A stretch of DNA of 64,000 nucleotides from Citrobacter amalonaticus Y19 (GTDB lineage: Bacteria; Pseudomonadota; Gammaproteobacteria; Enterobacterales; Enterobacteriaceae): the NCBI RefSeq assembly GCF_000981805.1, contig NZ_CP011132.1, positions 4,650,001 through 4,714,000 on the forward strand, given 5' to 3'. A program made the position numbers and the translations under genes. Positions 42,692-52,063 of the stretch are shown here, one piece after another (positions within the stretch are counted from its first letter, which is position 1; every line of letters begins with the position of its first letter). The notes beneath the pieces were generated by a model. That model was not told the origin of the DNA. It made no database searches and saw nothing but the letters and a program-made list of their open reading frames with translations.

Positions 42692-44989
42692 ATGACCCAC
42701 CGTATCCATCGTCTCAAAACCGCCCTTTTTAAAAATAACCGTGAAATCTCACTTGAGCGCGCCGTGCTGTATACCGCCAGTCATCAGCAGACAGAAGGGG
42801 AGCCGGTCATTTTACGTCGGGCGAAAGCGACGGCTTATATCCTTGAGCATGTCGCGATTTCGATTCGTGATGAGGAACTGATTGCCGGCAACCGTACCGT
42901 TAAGCCGCGTGCGGGCATCATGTCGCCGGAAATGGACCCGTACTGGCTGCTCAAGGAGTTGGATCAGTTTCCGACTCGTCCTCAGGACCGTTTCGATATC
43001 AGCGAAGACGATAAACGCCTCTATCGCGACGTGCTTTTCCCTTACTGGGAAAAACGGTCGATGAAGGATTTCATCAACGGTCAGATGACGGATGAGGTCA
43101 AAGCCGCTGTCAGCACCCAAATTTTTAGCATCAACCAGACGGATAAGGGACAAGGGCATATCATCATTGATTATCCCCGTCTGCTGAATCACGGGCTGGG
43201 TGAACTGGTGGCACAGATGCGCACGCACTGCCAGCAGGAACCGGATAACGTCTTTTATCAGGCGGCGCTGCTACTGCTGGAAGCGTCGCAGCGCCACATT
43301 CTGCGCTATGCCGTACTGGCGGAAAGCATGGCTGAACGCTGCCCGGACGCCGCGCGTCGCCAGGAGTTGCTGACTATCGCCGCCAACTCGCGGCATAACG
43401 CGCAGCATAAGCCGCAAACCTTCTGGCAGGCGTGCCAGTTGTTCTGGTACATGAATATCATTCTGCAATACGAATCCAACGCCAGTTCGCTGTCGCTGGG
43501 CCGTTTTGATCAGTACATGCTGCCGTTTTATCAGGCGTCGCTGACGCAGGGAGACGATCCCGCATTCCTGAAAGCGCTACTCGAATCGCTGTGGGTGAAA
43601 TGCAACGACATCGTGCTTCTGCGTTCGACCAGCAGCGCGCGCTATTTCGCCGGCTTCCCGACCGGGTATACCGCGCTACTCGGCGGCCTGACGGAAAACG
43701 GTCGCAGCGCGGTAAACGTGCTTTCGTTCCTCTGTCTGGATGCCTACCAGAGCGTACAGTTACCGCAGCCGAATCTGGGTGTTCGCACCAACGCGCTGAT
43801 TGATACGCCGTTTCTGATGAAGACCGCCGAGACCATCCGTCTGGGTACCGGCATTCCGCAGATCTTTAATGACGAAGTGGTGATCCCGGCATTCCTCAAC
43901 CGGGGCGTCTCACTGGAAGATGCGCGTGATTACGCGGTGGTGGGGTGCGTGGAGTTATCGATTCCGGGCCGAACCTACGGCCTGCACGATATCGCCATGT
44001 TCAACCTGTTGAAGGTCATGGAAATAAGCCTCTACGAGAACGAAGGCAATCACGAGCTGACTTACGACGGCCTGCTGGCGCATATTCGCGCCAAAATCAG
44101 TCACTACATCACGCTGATGGTGGAAGGCAGTAATATTTGCGATATCGGTCATCGCGACTGGGCGCCGGTGCCGCTGCTCTCCTCGTTTATCAGCGACTGT
44201 CTGGAGAAGGGATGTGACATCACCGACGGCGGCGCGCGCTATAATTTCTCTGGGGTGCAGGGTATTGGTATCGCCAACCTGAGCGACTCGCTGCATGCGC
44301 TGAACGGACTGGTATTTGAACAGCAGCGCATCAGTTTCGACGCGCTGCTGGCGGTGTTAAAGGCCAACTTCGCCACGCCGGAAGGGGAAAAGATCCGCGC
44401 GAGACTTATCAACCGCTTCCAGAAATACGGTAATGACATTGATGAGGTGGACGACATCAGCGCCGAACTGCTGCGTTATTACTGCAAAGAGGTGGAAAAA
44501 TACCAGAATCCGCGCGGAGGCCAGTTTACGCCTGGCTCTTATACTGTTTCCGCGCACGTTCCGTTGGGGGCGGTGGTAGGGGCGACGCCGGATGGGCGTT
44601 TTTCCGCAGAACAGCTGGCCGATGGCGGCCTGTCGCCGATGCTCGGGCAGGATATGCAGGGGCCGACGGCGGTACTGAAATCGGTCAGTAAACTGGATAA
44701 CACGCTGCTGTCCAACGGGACGTTGCTGAACGTGAAGTTCACGCCCGCCACGCTGGAAGGAGAGGCGGGATTACGCAAGCTGTGTGATTTTTTGCGCGCC
44801 TTTACCCAGCTAAAATTGCAGCATATTCAGTTTAACGTAGTGAATGCCGAAACGCTGCGGGAAGCGCAGCTGCGACCCCAGGATTTCGCCGGGCTGGTGG
44901 TGCGCGTGGCGGGGTATAGTGCCTTCTTTGTCGAGCTGTCGAAGGAGATCCAGGATGACATCATTCGCCGCACCGCGCATCAGTTGTGA
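42692..44989 (+). CDS. pflD: Glycyl-radical enzyme PflD (annotated as formate acetyltransferase 2)
   Basis: This oxygen-sensitive glycyl-radical enzyme has 765 residues, as in E. coli. The radical Gly is Gly741 in VRVAGYSAFF. The thiyl Cys is Cys419 in VVGCVELSIPGR, followed by Val and Glu421. True pyruvate formate-lyase has two adjacent Cys at this site. Cys-x-Glu is the pattern of glycyl-radical dehydratases and lyases such as glycerol or propanediol dehydratase. The PFL name is therefore doubtful. I chose the ATG with AGGAG at 42681; the 31-codon upstream frame reads through a BIME. Confidence 0.93.
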   Translation: MTHRIHRLKTALFKNNREISLERAVLYTASHQQTEGEPVILRRAKATAYILEHVAISIRDEELIAGNRTVKPRAGIMSPEMDPYWLLKELDQFPTRPQDRFDISEDDKRLYRDVLFPYWEKRSMKDFINGQMTDEVKAAVSTQIFSINQTDKGQGHIIIDYPRLLNHGLGELVAQMRTHCQQEPDNVFYQAALLLLEASQRHILRYAVLAESMAERCPDAARRQELLTIAANSRHNAQHKPQTFWQACQLFWYMNIILQYESNASSLSLGRFDQYMLPFYQASLTQGDDPAFLKALLESLWVKCNDIVLLRSTSSARYFAGFPTGYTALLGGLTENGRSAVNVLSFLCLDAYQSVQLPQPNLGVRTNALIDTPFLMKTAETIRLGTGIPQIFNDEVVIPAFLNRGVSLEDARDYAVVGCVELSIPGRTYGLHDIAMFNLLKVMEISLYENEGNHELTYDGLLAHIRAKISHYITLMVEGSNICDIGHRDWAPVPLLSSFISDCLEKGCDITDGGARYNFSGVQGIGIANLSDSLHALNGLVFEQQRISFDALLAVLKANFATPEGEKIRARLINRFQKYGNDIDEVDDISAELLRYYCKEVEKYQNPRGGQFTPGSYTVSAHVPLGAVVGATPDGRFSAEQLADGGLSPMLGQDMQGPTAVLKSVSKLDNTLLSNGTLLNVKFTPATLEGEAGLRKLCDFLRAFTQLKLQHIQFNVVNAETLREAQLRPQDFAGLVVRVAGYSAFFVELSKEIQDDIIRRTAHQL

Positions 44990-45833
44990 GGTTGTGGAGT
45001 CGCGCGACGAGGAGGTTGCGCGCATCTTCAATATTCAACGCTATTCGCTGAATGACGGTCAGGGGATCCGCACGGTGGTTTTTTTTAAAGGTTGCCCGCA
45101 TACCTGTCCGTGGTGCGCCAATCCGGAATCTGTCTCGCCACGGATTGAAACGGTACGACGGGAAAGTAAATGTCTGCACTGTACGCCGTGTCTGCGTGAT
45201 GCCGATGAGTGTCCGTCCGGGGCGTTTGAACGGATTGGCCGCGACGTCACCCTGGATGAACTGGAACGTGAGGTGATGAAAGATGACGTTTTCTTTCGCA
45301 CTTCTGGCGGTGGGGTGACGCTGTCGGGCGGCGAAGTGCTGATGCAGGCGGCCTTTGCCACGTCGTTCTTACAACGTCTGCGGCGCTGGGGCGTGCACTG
45401 TGCGATTGAAACGGCGGGCGATGCCCCCGCTCGTCGTCTGCTGCCGCTGGCGAAAACGTGTGATGAGGTGTTGTTCGATTTAAAGATAATGGAGCCAGAA
45501 CGGGCCCGTGAGATTGTGGCGATGAATATGCCGCGCGTGGTGGCGAATCTACAAATGCTGGTGGAGGAGGGCGTGAACGTGATCCCCCGCTTGCCGCTGA
45601 TCCCCGGCTACACGCTCACGCAGGAGAATATGCAGCGCGCGCTGACGCTGCTGTTATCGCTTGGTATAAAGCAACTGCACCTGTTACCGTTTCATCTGTA
45701 CGGTGAACCGAAATACCGGTTGCTTGGGCAGCAATGGTCGATGAAGGATGTCCCTGCGCCAACGGAGCAGGTTGTCGCCCAAATGCGGGAGATGGCGGAG
45801 AACGCTGGCTTTCAGGTCACAACAGGAGGTTAA
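44955..45833 (+). CDS. pflC: Radical-SAM glycyl-radical-enzyme activase PflC
   Basis: PflC uses S-adenosylmethionine and a [4Fe-4S] cluster to make the glycyl radical on PflD. The 292 residues match E. coli. The CxxxCxxC motif lies in FKGCPHTCPWCANPES near 51-66, and the extra ferredoxin-like Cys set in CLHCTPCLRDADEC near 74-87 is typical of dehydratase-type activases. Its ATG at 44955 lies inside the end of pflD, a 35-bp overlap, which implies translational coupling. Confidence 0.94.
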   Translation: MTSFAAPRISCEVVESRDEEVARIFNIQRYSLNDGQGIRTVVFFKGCPHTCPWCANPESVSPRIETVRRESKCLHCTPCLRDADECPSGAFERIGRDVTLDELEREVMKDDVFFRTSGGGVTLSGGEVLMQAAFATSFLQRLRRWGVHCAIETAGDAPARRLLPLAKTCDEVLFDLKIMEPERAREIVAMNMPRVVANLQMLVEEGVNVIPRLPLIPGYTLTQENMQRALTLLLSLGIKQLHLLPFHLYGEPKYRLLGQQWSMKDVPAPTEQVVAQMREMAENAGFQVTTGG

Positions 45834-45834
45834 T

Positions 45835-46191
45835 ATGTCCGTTTCAACAGGGCGATATCTGGTCGCGGTGACGGCCTGCGTAAGCGGCGTGGCGCATACC
45901 TACATGGCGGCTGAACGACTGGAGAAGTTGTGCCAGCAGGAAAAGTGGACCATCAAGATTGAAACGCAGGGGGCGCTCGGTACGGAGAATCGCTTAACCG
46001 AAGACGATATCCGCCGGGCGGACGCCGTGCTGCTGATTACTGATATCGATCTGGCGGGCGCGGAGCGTTTCACCCAATGCCGCTATGTCCAGTCCGGGAT
46101 TAACGCCTTTCTGCGCGAACCGCAGCGTGTGATGAGCGCGGTGCGTAAGCTTCTTTCCGCTCCGCAATATACCCATCTTATTCTGGAGTAA
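45835..46191 (+). CDS. frwD: Fructose-like PTS enzyme IIB component FrwD
   Basis: This is a second IIB domain, 118 residues against 113 in E. coli. The phospho-Cys is Cys15 in AVTACVSGVAHTYMAAE. It starts one base after the pflC stop with an AGGAGGT site that lies within pflC. With FrwB it gives the operon two IIB proteins for one IIC. Its 3' end overlaps that of yijO by 14 bp, tail to tail. Confidence 0.93.
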   Translation: MSVSTGRYLVAVTACVSGVAHTYMAAERLEKLCQQEKWTIKIETQGALGTENRLTEDDIRRADAVLLITDIDLAGAERFTQCRYVQSGINAFLREPQRVMSAVRKLLSAPQYTHLILE

Positions 46192-47029
46192 CCTGCTTTT
46201 CCGTTAGCTGGCTGTGATACTGACGACGATATTCTGACGGCGAGCGTTCGGTATTCTTACGAAACAGGCGGCAAAAGTAGTTACTGTCCACAAATCCACA
46301 GGTGTGAGCCACCTCTTTGATCTTCAGATCGTAGCCTTTTAGCAACGTTTTCGCGTGCTCCAGTCGCATATGATTCAGGTATTCGTTAAAGCCGGTAGCC
46401 CCTGTTTTTTGAAACAGATGCGAGAGATAGTTCGGCGAGATATAGAACGCCTGCGCCACCGATTCCCGGGTGAGCGGTGAGGCGTAACGCTCGTCAATGT
46501 AGTCGCGAATAGCCTCAAACAACGCCTGACTGCGTGAGGCGGTTTGAATCTGACTGCCGAGCAGATCGCGACAGTGGCTGAGCAGGCTGGCGACAATCAA
46601 CCGCGCGGTCTGCTGCTCCTGCGGTTGCATCTGCATTTCGGTGAGCGTCTGCAACAGAAAGGAACCAATACGCGGGCCACGGCGCGCCACATGTTGTTTG
46701 ACCAGATTCTGGTACGTTTTCCCGTCCCATTGCACAACGCTGAATCCCAGCTGTTGTTTGCCAAACAGAATACTGAGCGTGATGACGGGCATTTGCCACT
46801 GCGGGAGATTCCAGCCGCCTGCCGGCACATAGAGCACATCGCAAGGGGTGAGTGTGCCGGTAAGGCTGGCATCGGTCAGTTCACCTTCCAGTATGATTTC
46901 CAGACGGGGAAAATCGACCTGATACGCCAGTTCCGGGATGGGGGTGAGCGTACTGGCAAAGAAAATCTGGCGCAGCGGCGTGGGGCCATGAATCAGGCGG
47001 GAAAGAAGATGACTGACGTCTTGATACAT
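46178..47029 (-). CDS. yijO: AraC-family transcriptional regulator YijO
   Basis: The 283-residue regulator matches E. coli YijO. The N-terminal cupin-like sensing domain runs to about 150. The C-terminal double HTH contains ESVAQAFYISPNYLSHLFQKT and KIKEVAHTCGFVDSNYFCRLFRK, separated here at about 200 and 250. I took the ATG at 47029 (MYQDVSHL); the frame is open for 20 more codons. Its targets are unknown; its fixed position beside the frw-pfl genes makes them the first candidates. Confidence 0.92.
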   Translation of the reverse strand: MYQDVSHLLSRLIHGPTPLRQIFFASTLTPIPELAYQVDFPRLEIILEGELTDASLTGTLTPCDVLYVPAGGWNLPQWQMPVITLSILFGKQQLGFSVVQWDGKTYQNLVKQHVARRGPRIGSFLLQTLTEMQMQPQEQQTARLIVASLLSHCRDLLGSQIQTASRSQALFEAIRDYIDERYASPLTRESVAQAFYISPNYLSHLFQKTGATGFNEYLNHMRLEHAKTLLKGYDLKIKEVAHTCGFVDSNYFCRLFRKNTERSPSEYRRQYHSQLTEKQVTPE

Positions 47030-47076
47030 GATGATCCCTTGCGTTGCGCAGACAGGGAAACAGTAACCGCCATGGT

Positions 47077-47106
47077 GAAAAAAGGCCACCCTAAAAAGCG
47101 TGGCCT
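47077..47106 (-). terminator. Rho-independent terminator of eptC
   Basis: AGGCCAC and GTGGCCT arms are followed by TTTTTTC on the minus strand, just after the eptC stop. Confidence 0.85.
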
Positions 47107-47116
47107 GTTGAATGAC

Positions 47117-48850
47117 TTACTGATTTCCGACCTGATCGCCATACGGCAGGCTGTCGTAGTCAATCAGCGCATTTTTCTTGTACGGGTTGCCAATCCAGCG
47201 CGTCGTTTCTTTGAACTGCGGGCTGGTGAGGGAACGCGTCGGATCGTAATCGTCGTAGGTCAGACCGGCTAAGTCGGACCAGGTGTGGATCAGTTCCGAA
47301 CTGCTGTACTTGCGATTCACATCCTGTGAGAAATCACGCGGATGCGCGGCCTGCCATTTCTCGGAAGTCCACAACAGGAACGGCACGGTATACATGTGAC
47401 GCGTTGGGTTATCCTCGTTGCGACCCTGTGTTTTATGTGGCGGGGTGTCATACACCTCTTCACCATGATCGGAGAAATAGAGCAGGAAACCGTTCGGATC
47501 GGTTGCTTTATAATCCTTAATCAGGCTCGCGACGACCTTGTCGTTATACAGGTTGGCGTTATCGTAATCGTTATACGACTCCTGCTCTTCTGCGTTCAGG
47601 CCCGGCGGGAGATGATCGGTATTACCGTCGAACTTGCCCTGGTCTTCCGGGTAGCGGAATTTGTACTTAATGTGCGTGCCCAGCAGATGAACAATGATGA
47701 ACTTTTTCGGTGTCGGATCGGCCATGATCTTCTTGAATGGCGTCAGCACGTTAGTGTCATATTCGCGCGCGCTTTGCGTACGCTGCTGGTTCATATAGAA
47801 CTGCTCATCGGTCTGCTTAGAGAAAACCGTCAGCATGGTGTTACGCGCGGTCATCGTCTGCTGGTTTGTGATCCAGTAGGTTTTGTATCCCGCCTGTTTC
47901 ATCATGTTCATCAGCGACGGTTTCGTCAGATACAGGTCCGGATTCTTCTCGTTTGCAAAGGTCAACGCCTGCTGCAAGATTTCGATCGTGTAAGGACGTG
48001 AGGTCACGACGTTATTAAACACGGTCAGATTCGGGTCTGACTTATGCAATTCGTCCAGTTCCGGCGTGGTTTCACGCGGATAACCGTACAGACTCATGCG
48101 ACCACGCTGGGTAGACTCGCCAATCACCAGCACCAGCGTACGTGGTGCGTCGCCGGAGTTGTCTTTAAAATTGCTCAGCGGAGGCAGCGCATGGTTCTGG
48201 CTCAACAGGTTGTTGAGTGAGGTCAACTGGCGCTGATACTGGTAGTAACCAATGACAAACTGCCACGGCGCCGCCGGTTCCATACGCGAGGAGAGGCCGC
48301 TTAACGTCTTCTCATACGGAGAGTTGCCAAATGCGGAACGCACCACAAACGGGTTCAGGATCAGTCCATACAGCAACGCAAAAGAGACGAGCCAACGCCA
48401 GCGTCCCGGAATATAGACGGGGCGCAGTCGCGTCCAGAGAAACACGGCGACGACGGTATAGGCCAGCGCAATGGCGATAATCTTCAGACTGAAATACTGG
48501 CTCAGGTATTCGCTGGCTTCGTTAGCATTGGTCTCAAACATCACAAACAGGACGCTTTGCGAAAACTCTTGTCCATAGATAACGAAATAGCAGAGTGTGG
48601 CCAGCGACGTAGCCCACAACACGACCCCCACCACCGCAGCAATAACGCGGGTCCGACTCGGGAACAGGAAAATCGGGATCAGCCAAAGGGAGCTGTAAAG
48701 TAATGAGTCACGCAGCCCGTTGGTACCGCTGAAACCCGTAATTAAAATAATGGCCTGTAGTAAGGTGGAAAAAAACCAAAAATAGAGAAGCGCCCAGCCA
48801 AGGGCTTTCCAGCTAAATGATGGCGTAGACTGGAGGGTTGTGGATTGCAT
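47117..48850 (-). CDS. eptC: Phosphoethanolamine transferase EptC (CptA)
   Basis: EptC adds phosphoethanolamine to heptose I of the lipopolysaccharide core. The 577 residues match E. coli EptC. Five N-terminal helices (to about 195) are followed by a periplasmic sulfatase-fold domain. The catalytic Thr lies in VLVIGESTQRGRMSLYG near 243-259. Metal ligands occur in LLYFSDHGEEVYD near 460. Acquisition of this modification strengthens the outer membrane. It is monocistronic between yijO and ppc. Confidence 0.94.
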   Translation of the reverse strand: MQSTTLQSTPSFSWKALGWALLYFWFFSTLLQAIILITGFSGTNGLRDSLLYSSLWLIPIFLFPSRTRVIAAVVGVVLWATSLATLCYFVIYGQEFSQSVLFVMFETNANEASEYLSQYFSLKIIAIALAYTVVAVFLWTRLRPVYIPGRWRWLVSFALLYGLILNPFVVRSAFGNSPYEKTLSGLSSRMEPAAPWQFVIGYYQYQRQLTSLNNLLSQNHALPPLSNFKDNSGDAPRTLVLVIGESTQRGRMSLYGYPRETTPELDELHKSDPNLTVFNNVVTSRPYTIEILQQALTFANEKNPDLYLTKPSLMNMMKQAGYKTYWITNQQTMTARNTMLTVFSKQTDEQFYMNQQRTQSAREYDTNVLTPFKKIMADPTPKKFIIVHLLGTHIKYKFRYPEDQGKFDGNTDHLPPGLNAEEQESYNDYDNANLYNDKVVASLIKDYKATDPNGFLLYFSDHGEEVYDTPPHKTQGRNEDNPTRHMYTVPFLLWTSEKWQAAHPRDFSQDVNRKYSSSELIHTWSDLAGLTYDDYDPTRSLTSPQFKETTRWIGNPYKKNALIDYDSLPYGDQVGNQ

Positions 48851-49010
48851 ATTGTCAGCCTGTCTTTAAACGTGGTGCCAAACGTAGCGACTAAACCTTA
48901 AGAGAATCTGAAGCACCGGCGCAAAGGCGCACGTTGCTCTGGAAAAATCTCACGGTGGAAAAAACAGACAGAAATATAGTGAATGTGCGGAGGTTATGAC
49001 AGAAATATTT

Positions 49011-49045
49011 CAGCCCTCGCGCGCGCAATAGCACGCGAGAGGGCT
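49011..49045 (-). terminator. GC-rich hairpin after ppc
   Basis: AGCCCTCGCG and CGCGAGAGGGCT-type arms lie between ppc and eptC. On the minus strand an A/T-rich tail follows. Confidence 0.7.
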
Positions 49046-49054
49046 GGGGTGAAA

Positions 49055-51706
49055 TTAGCCGGTATTACGCATACCTGCCGCCACGCCGGCGATAGTGACC
49101 ATCAGCGCCTGTTCAACGCGAGGATCGGGCTCTTTGCCCTGTTGTTCCGTCAGTCGCGAGCGGTGTAACAGCTCAGCCTGCAGGACGTTCAGCGGGTCGG
49201 TGTAGATATTACGTAACTGGATAGATTCGGCAATCCACGGGAGATCGGCCATCAGGTGTGAATCGTTGGCAATCGCCAGCACGACTTTGATGTCCTCTTC
49301 CAGTAGTTCGCGCAGCTCTTTACCTAGCGGCCACAGCTCTTTCGCCACCAGGCGCTGATCGTAATATTCCGCCAGCCACAGATCCGCCTTCGAGAACACC
49401 ATTTCCAGCATGCCGAGGCGAGTGGAGAAGAACGGCCAGTCGCGACACATTGCTTCCAGTTCGCTCTGCTTACCATCTTCAACCACTTTCTGCAGCGCGG
49501 TACCGGCACCCAGCCAGGCTGGCAGCATCAGGCGGTTCTGCGTCCAGGCGAAGATCCACGGAATGGCGCGCAGGGATTCCACACCGCCGGTCGGGCGACG
49601 TTTCGCCGGACGCGAGCCAAGCGGCAGTTTGCCCAGTTCCTGTTCCGGCGTTGCAGAACGGAAGTACGGGACAAAGTCTTTGTTTTCACGAACATAACCA
49701 CGGTACACCTCACAGGAGATAACCGAGAGTTCGTCCATGATATGACACCAGGCGTCTTTCGGCTCCGGCGGCGGCAGCAGGTTCGCTTCCAGAATCGCGC
49801 TGGTGTACAGCGACAGACTGCTGACGGTGACTTCCGGCAGACCGTATTTGAAGCGGATCATTTCGCCCTGTTCGGTCACGCGCAGACCCCCTTTCAGGCT
49901 GCCCGGCGGTTGTGAAAGCAACGCAGCATGGGCTGGCGCGCCTCCGCGACCGATGGAACCTCCGCGACCGTGGAACAGCGTCAGCTCGATACCCGCTTTC
50001 TCGCAGGTTTTAATCAACGCATCCTGCGCCTGATACTGCGCCCAGGAGGCGGCCATCACGCCGGCGTCTTTTGCCGAGTCGGAATAGCCAATCATCACCA
50101 TCTGCTTGCCCTGAATCAGACCGCGATACCAGTCGATGTTCAGCAGTTGGGTCATGACGTCGTCGGCGTTGTTCAGGTCGTCGAGGGTTTCGAACAGCGG
50201 CGCAACCGGCATCGCGAAGCCAATTCCAGCCTCTTTCAGCAGCAGATGTACGGCCAGTACGTCGGATGGCGTTTTTGCCATCGAGATGACGTAGGCGGCA
50301 ATCGAACCTTTTGGCGCTTCGGCAATGACCTTACAGGTGTCGAGCACTTCGCGAGTGTCATTGCTCGGTTCCCAGTTGCGCGGCAGCAGCGGGCGTTTGG
50401 AGTTCAGTTCGCGGATCAGGAAGGCCTGTTTGTCTGCTTCTGACCAGCTTTCGTAATCCCCGATACCGAGGTAACGGGTCAGTTCACCCAGCGCTTCGGT
50501 GTGGCGGGTGCTCTCCTGACGGATATCAATACGCACCAGCGGTACGCCAAAACATTTCACGCGACGCAGGGTGTCGAGCAGTTCACCATTGGCGATAATG
50601 CCCATGCCGCAGGCTTGCAGTGACCGGTAGCAGGCGTACAGCGGCTCCCACAGCTGTTCGTTTTGCGTCAGCAGACCTGCCGGTTTCGGCAGCTTTTCGC
50701 CTTTCAGACGCGCTTCCAGCCAGGCCTGGGTTGCCATCAGGCGTGCGCGCAGGTTTTTCATCAGGTAGCGGTAAGGCTCCGATGCGCCTTCTTCGCCGAC
50801 CATCGCCAACAGTTCCGGCGTGGCATCGACCATCGACAGCTCAGAAACCAGAACATGAATATCTTTCAGGAACAGATCGGTCGCTTTCCAGCGGCTCAGC
50901 AGCAGAACGTGACGGGTGATATCCGCGGTCACATTTGGGTTGCCGTCACGGTCGCCGCCCATCCACGAGGTGAAACGTACCGGAACGAAATCAACGGGTA
51001 ACTGGTAACCCAGATTCTCTTCCAGCTGTTCGTTTAGTTCGCGTAAATAGTTCGGTACGCCCTGCCACAGGCTGTTCTCAACCACCGCGAAGCCCCATTT
51101 GGCTTCATCCACCGGGCTCGGGCGCAGCTTACGAATTTCATCGGTGTGCCAGGACTGTGCAATCAACTGGCGCAGACGGCGCATCAGCTGGTGGCGTTCG
51201 TATTCAACGATATCTTTGCTATCGAGTTGCTTCAGACAGGCGTTGATTTCGCCCATTTTGTGGATCAGCGTGCGACGGGTAATTTCCGTCGGATGTGCGG
51301 TCAACACCAGCTCCAGAGATAACGACTCCACCGCTTTTTTGATGATGGCGTCGTTCAGGTCCGGCTGGTTTTTCAGTTTACGCAGGGTGCGGGCAATCAC
51401 TTCCGGGTTGCTGGCGCCTTCGCCTTTTGGCGAACTGCTGTGATATTGCTCGGCGGTGTTGGCCAGGTTCAGGAACTGGCTAAACGCGCGTGCGACCGGC
51501 AGCAGCTCGTCATTCGACAGATTTTGTAACGTGGTGAGCAACTCCTGGCGATGAGCTTCATTGCCAGCGCGTGAGGATTTAGACAGCTTACGGATTGTTT
51601 CTACGCGATCAAGAATGTTCTCTCCCAGCGCATCCTTGATGGTTTCTCCCAGCACTTTGCCGAGCATACTGACATTACTACGCAACGCGGAATATTGTTC
51701 GTTCAT
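49055..51706 (-). CDS. ppc: Phosphoenolpyruvate carboxylase
   Basis: This homotetrameric cytoplasmic enzyme carboxylates PEP to oxaloacetate to refill the TCA cycle. The 883 residues match E. coli. The catalytic His is in VLTAHPTEITRRT near 135-147, and the second signature is VMIGYSDSAKDAGVMAASW near 540. The Gly-rich loop GRGGSIGRGGAP is near 580. The C-terminus ends in RNTG as in all bacterial members. I chose ATG 51706 (MNEQYSAL); an eight-codon extension is unsupported. An ERIC element lies 32 bp upstream. Confidence 0.98.
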   Translation of the reverse strand: MNEQYSALRSNVSMLGKVLGETIKDALGENILDRVETIRKLSKSSRAGNEAHRQELLTTLQNLSNDELLPVARAFSQFLNLANTAEQYHSSSPKGEGASNPEVIARTLRKLKNQPDLNDAIIKKAVESLSLELVLTAHPTEITRRTLIHKMGEINACLKQLDSKDIVEYERHQLMRRLRQLIAQSWHTDEIRKLRPSPVDEAKWGFAVVENSLWQGVPNYLRELNEQLEENLGYQLPVDFVPVRFTSWMGGDRDGNPNVTADITRHVLLLSRWKATDLFLKDIHVLVSELSMVDATPELLAMVGEEGASEPYRYLMKNLRARLMATQAWLEARLKGEKLPKPAGLLTQNEQLWEPLYACYRSLQACGMGIIANGELLDTLRRVKCFGVPLVRIDIRQESTRHTEALGELTRYLGIGDYESWSEADKQAFLIRELNSKRPLLPRNWEPSNDTREVLDTCKVIAEAPKGSIAAYVISMAKTPSDVLAVHLLLKEAGIGFAMPVAPLFETLDDLNNADDVMTQLLNIDWYRGLIQGKQMVMIGYSDSAKDAGVMAASWAQYQAQDALIKTCEKAGIELTLFHGRGGSIGRGGAPAHAALLSQPPGSLKGGLRVTEQGEMIRFKYGLPEVTVSSLSLYTSAILEANLLPPPEPKDAWCHIMDELSVISCEVYRGYVRENKDFVPYFRSATPEQELGKLPLGSRPAKRRPTGGVESLRAIPWIFAWTQNRLMLPAWLGAGTALQKVVEDGKQSELEAMCRDWPFFSTRLGMLEMVFSKADLWLAEYYDQRLVAKELWPLGKELRELLEEDIKVVLAIANDSHLMADLPWIAESIQLRNIYTDPLNVLQAELLHRSRLTEQQGKEPDPRVEQALMVTIAGVAAGMRNTG

Positions 51707-51737
51707 ATTAACCCAGACACCCCATCTCATATGTTTT

Positions 51738-51858
51738 ACCCTTCGTCTTTCGCGCCGCAGATGCGTTGGCTGCGTTTGTGGACCCCGGTCACTTACTTAT
51801 GTAAGCTCCCGGGGCTCCACAAACTTGCCGCCTTCCTGCAACACGAAATACGGTGGGT
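51738..51858. repeat. ERIC element in the ppc leader
   Basis: TGCGTTGGCTGCG, GTCACTTACTTATGTAAGCTCC and CTTGCCGCCTTCCTGCAACACGAA are ERIC landmarks in the usual order (given here in separate pieces). The flanks ACCC and GGGT are inverted. It is about 120 bp long and begins 32 bp upstream of the ppc start codon. Confidence 0.88.
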
Positions 51859-52030
51859 TTGAGTCCTGTGATCAGGACATTTGTTAATTCATCTCACTTT
51901 ATAAAGCCACGTAAAAAACCATTCGTCAATTGCGGCGAAATCGCTTCAGCAAACGAATAAATGTCGATAATTTACGAAATTTAATTCACTTTGCGGCAGA
52001 TAAGTATTACTTATGGAATTGTGACAAAAG

Positions 52031-52057
52031 TCACTCTCCGGTGTTACCGGAGAGTGA
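52031..52057 (-). terminator. Terminator of argE
   Basis: TCACTCTCCGG and CCGGAGAGTGA form an 11-bp stem immediately after the argE stop, followed on the minus strand by CTTTTGTC. Confidence 0.85.
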
Positions 52058-52063
52058 TGGAGG

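Larger units (their letters stand above)
51707..52063. other. Intergenic region between ppc and argE
   Basis: This 357-bp stretch contains the ERIC element next to ppc, about 150 bp of AT-rich sequence likely to carry the ppc promoter, and the argE terminator. I see no further gene or RNA. Confidence 0.6.

Noticed and set aside
44844..44954. Longer pflC start inside pflD
   Set aside because: The extra 37 codons are the shadow of pflD in another frame; the ATG at 44955 matches the E. coli protein.
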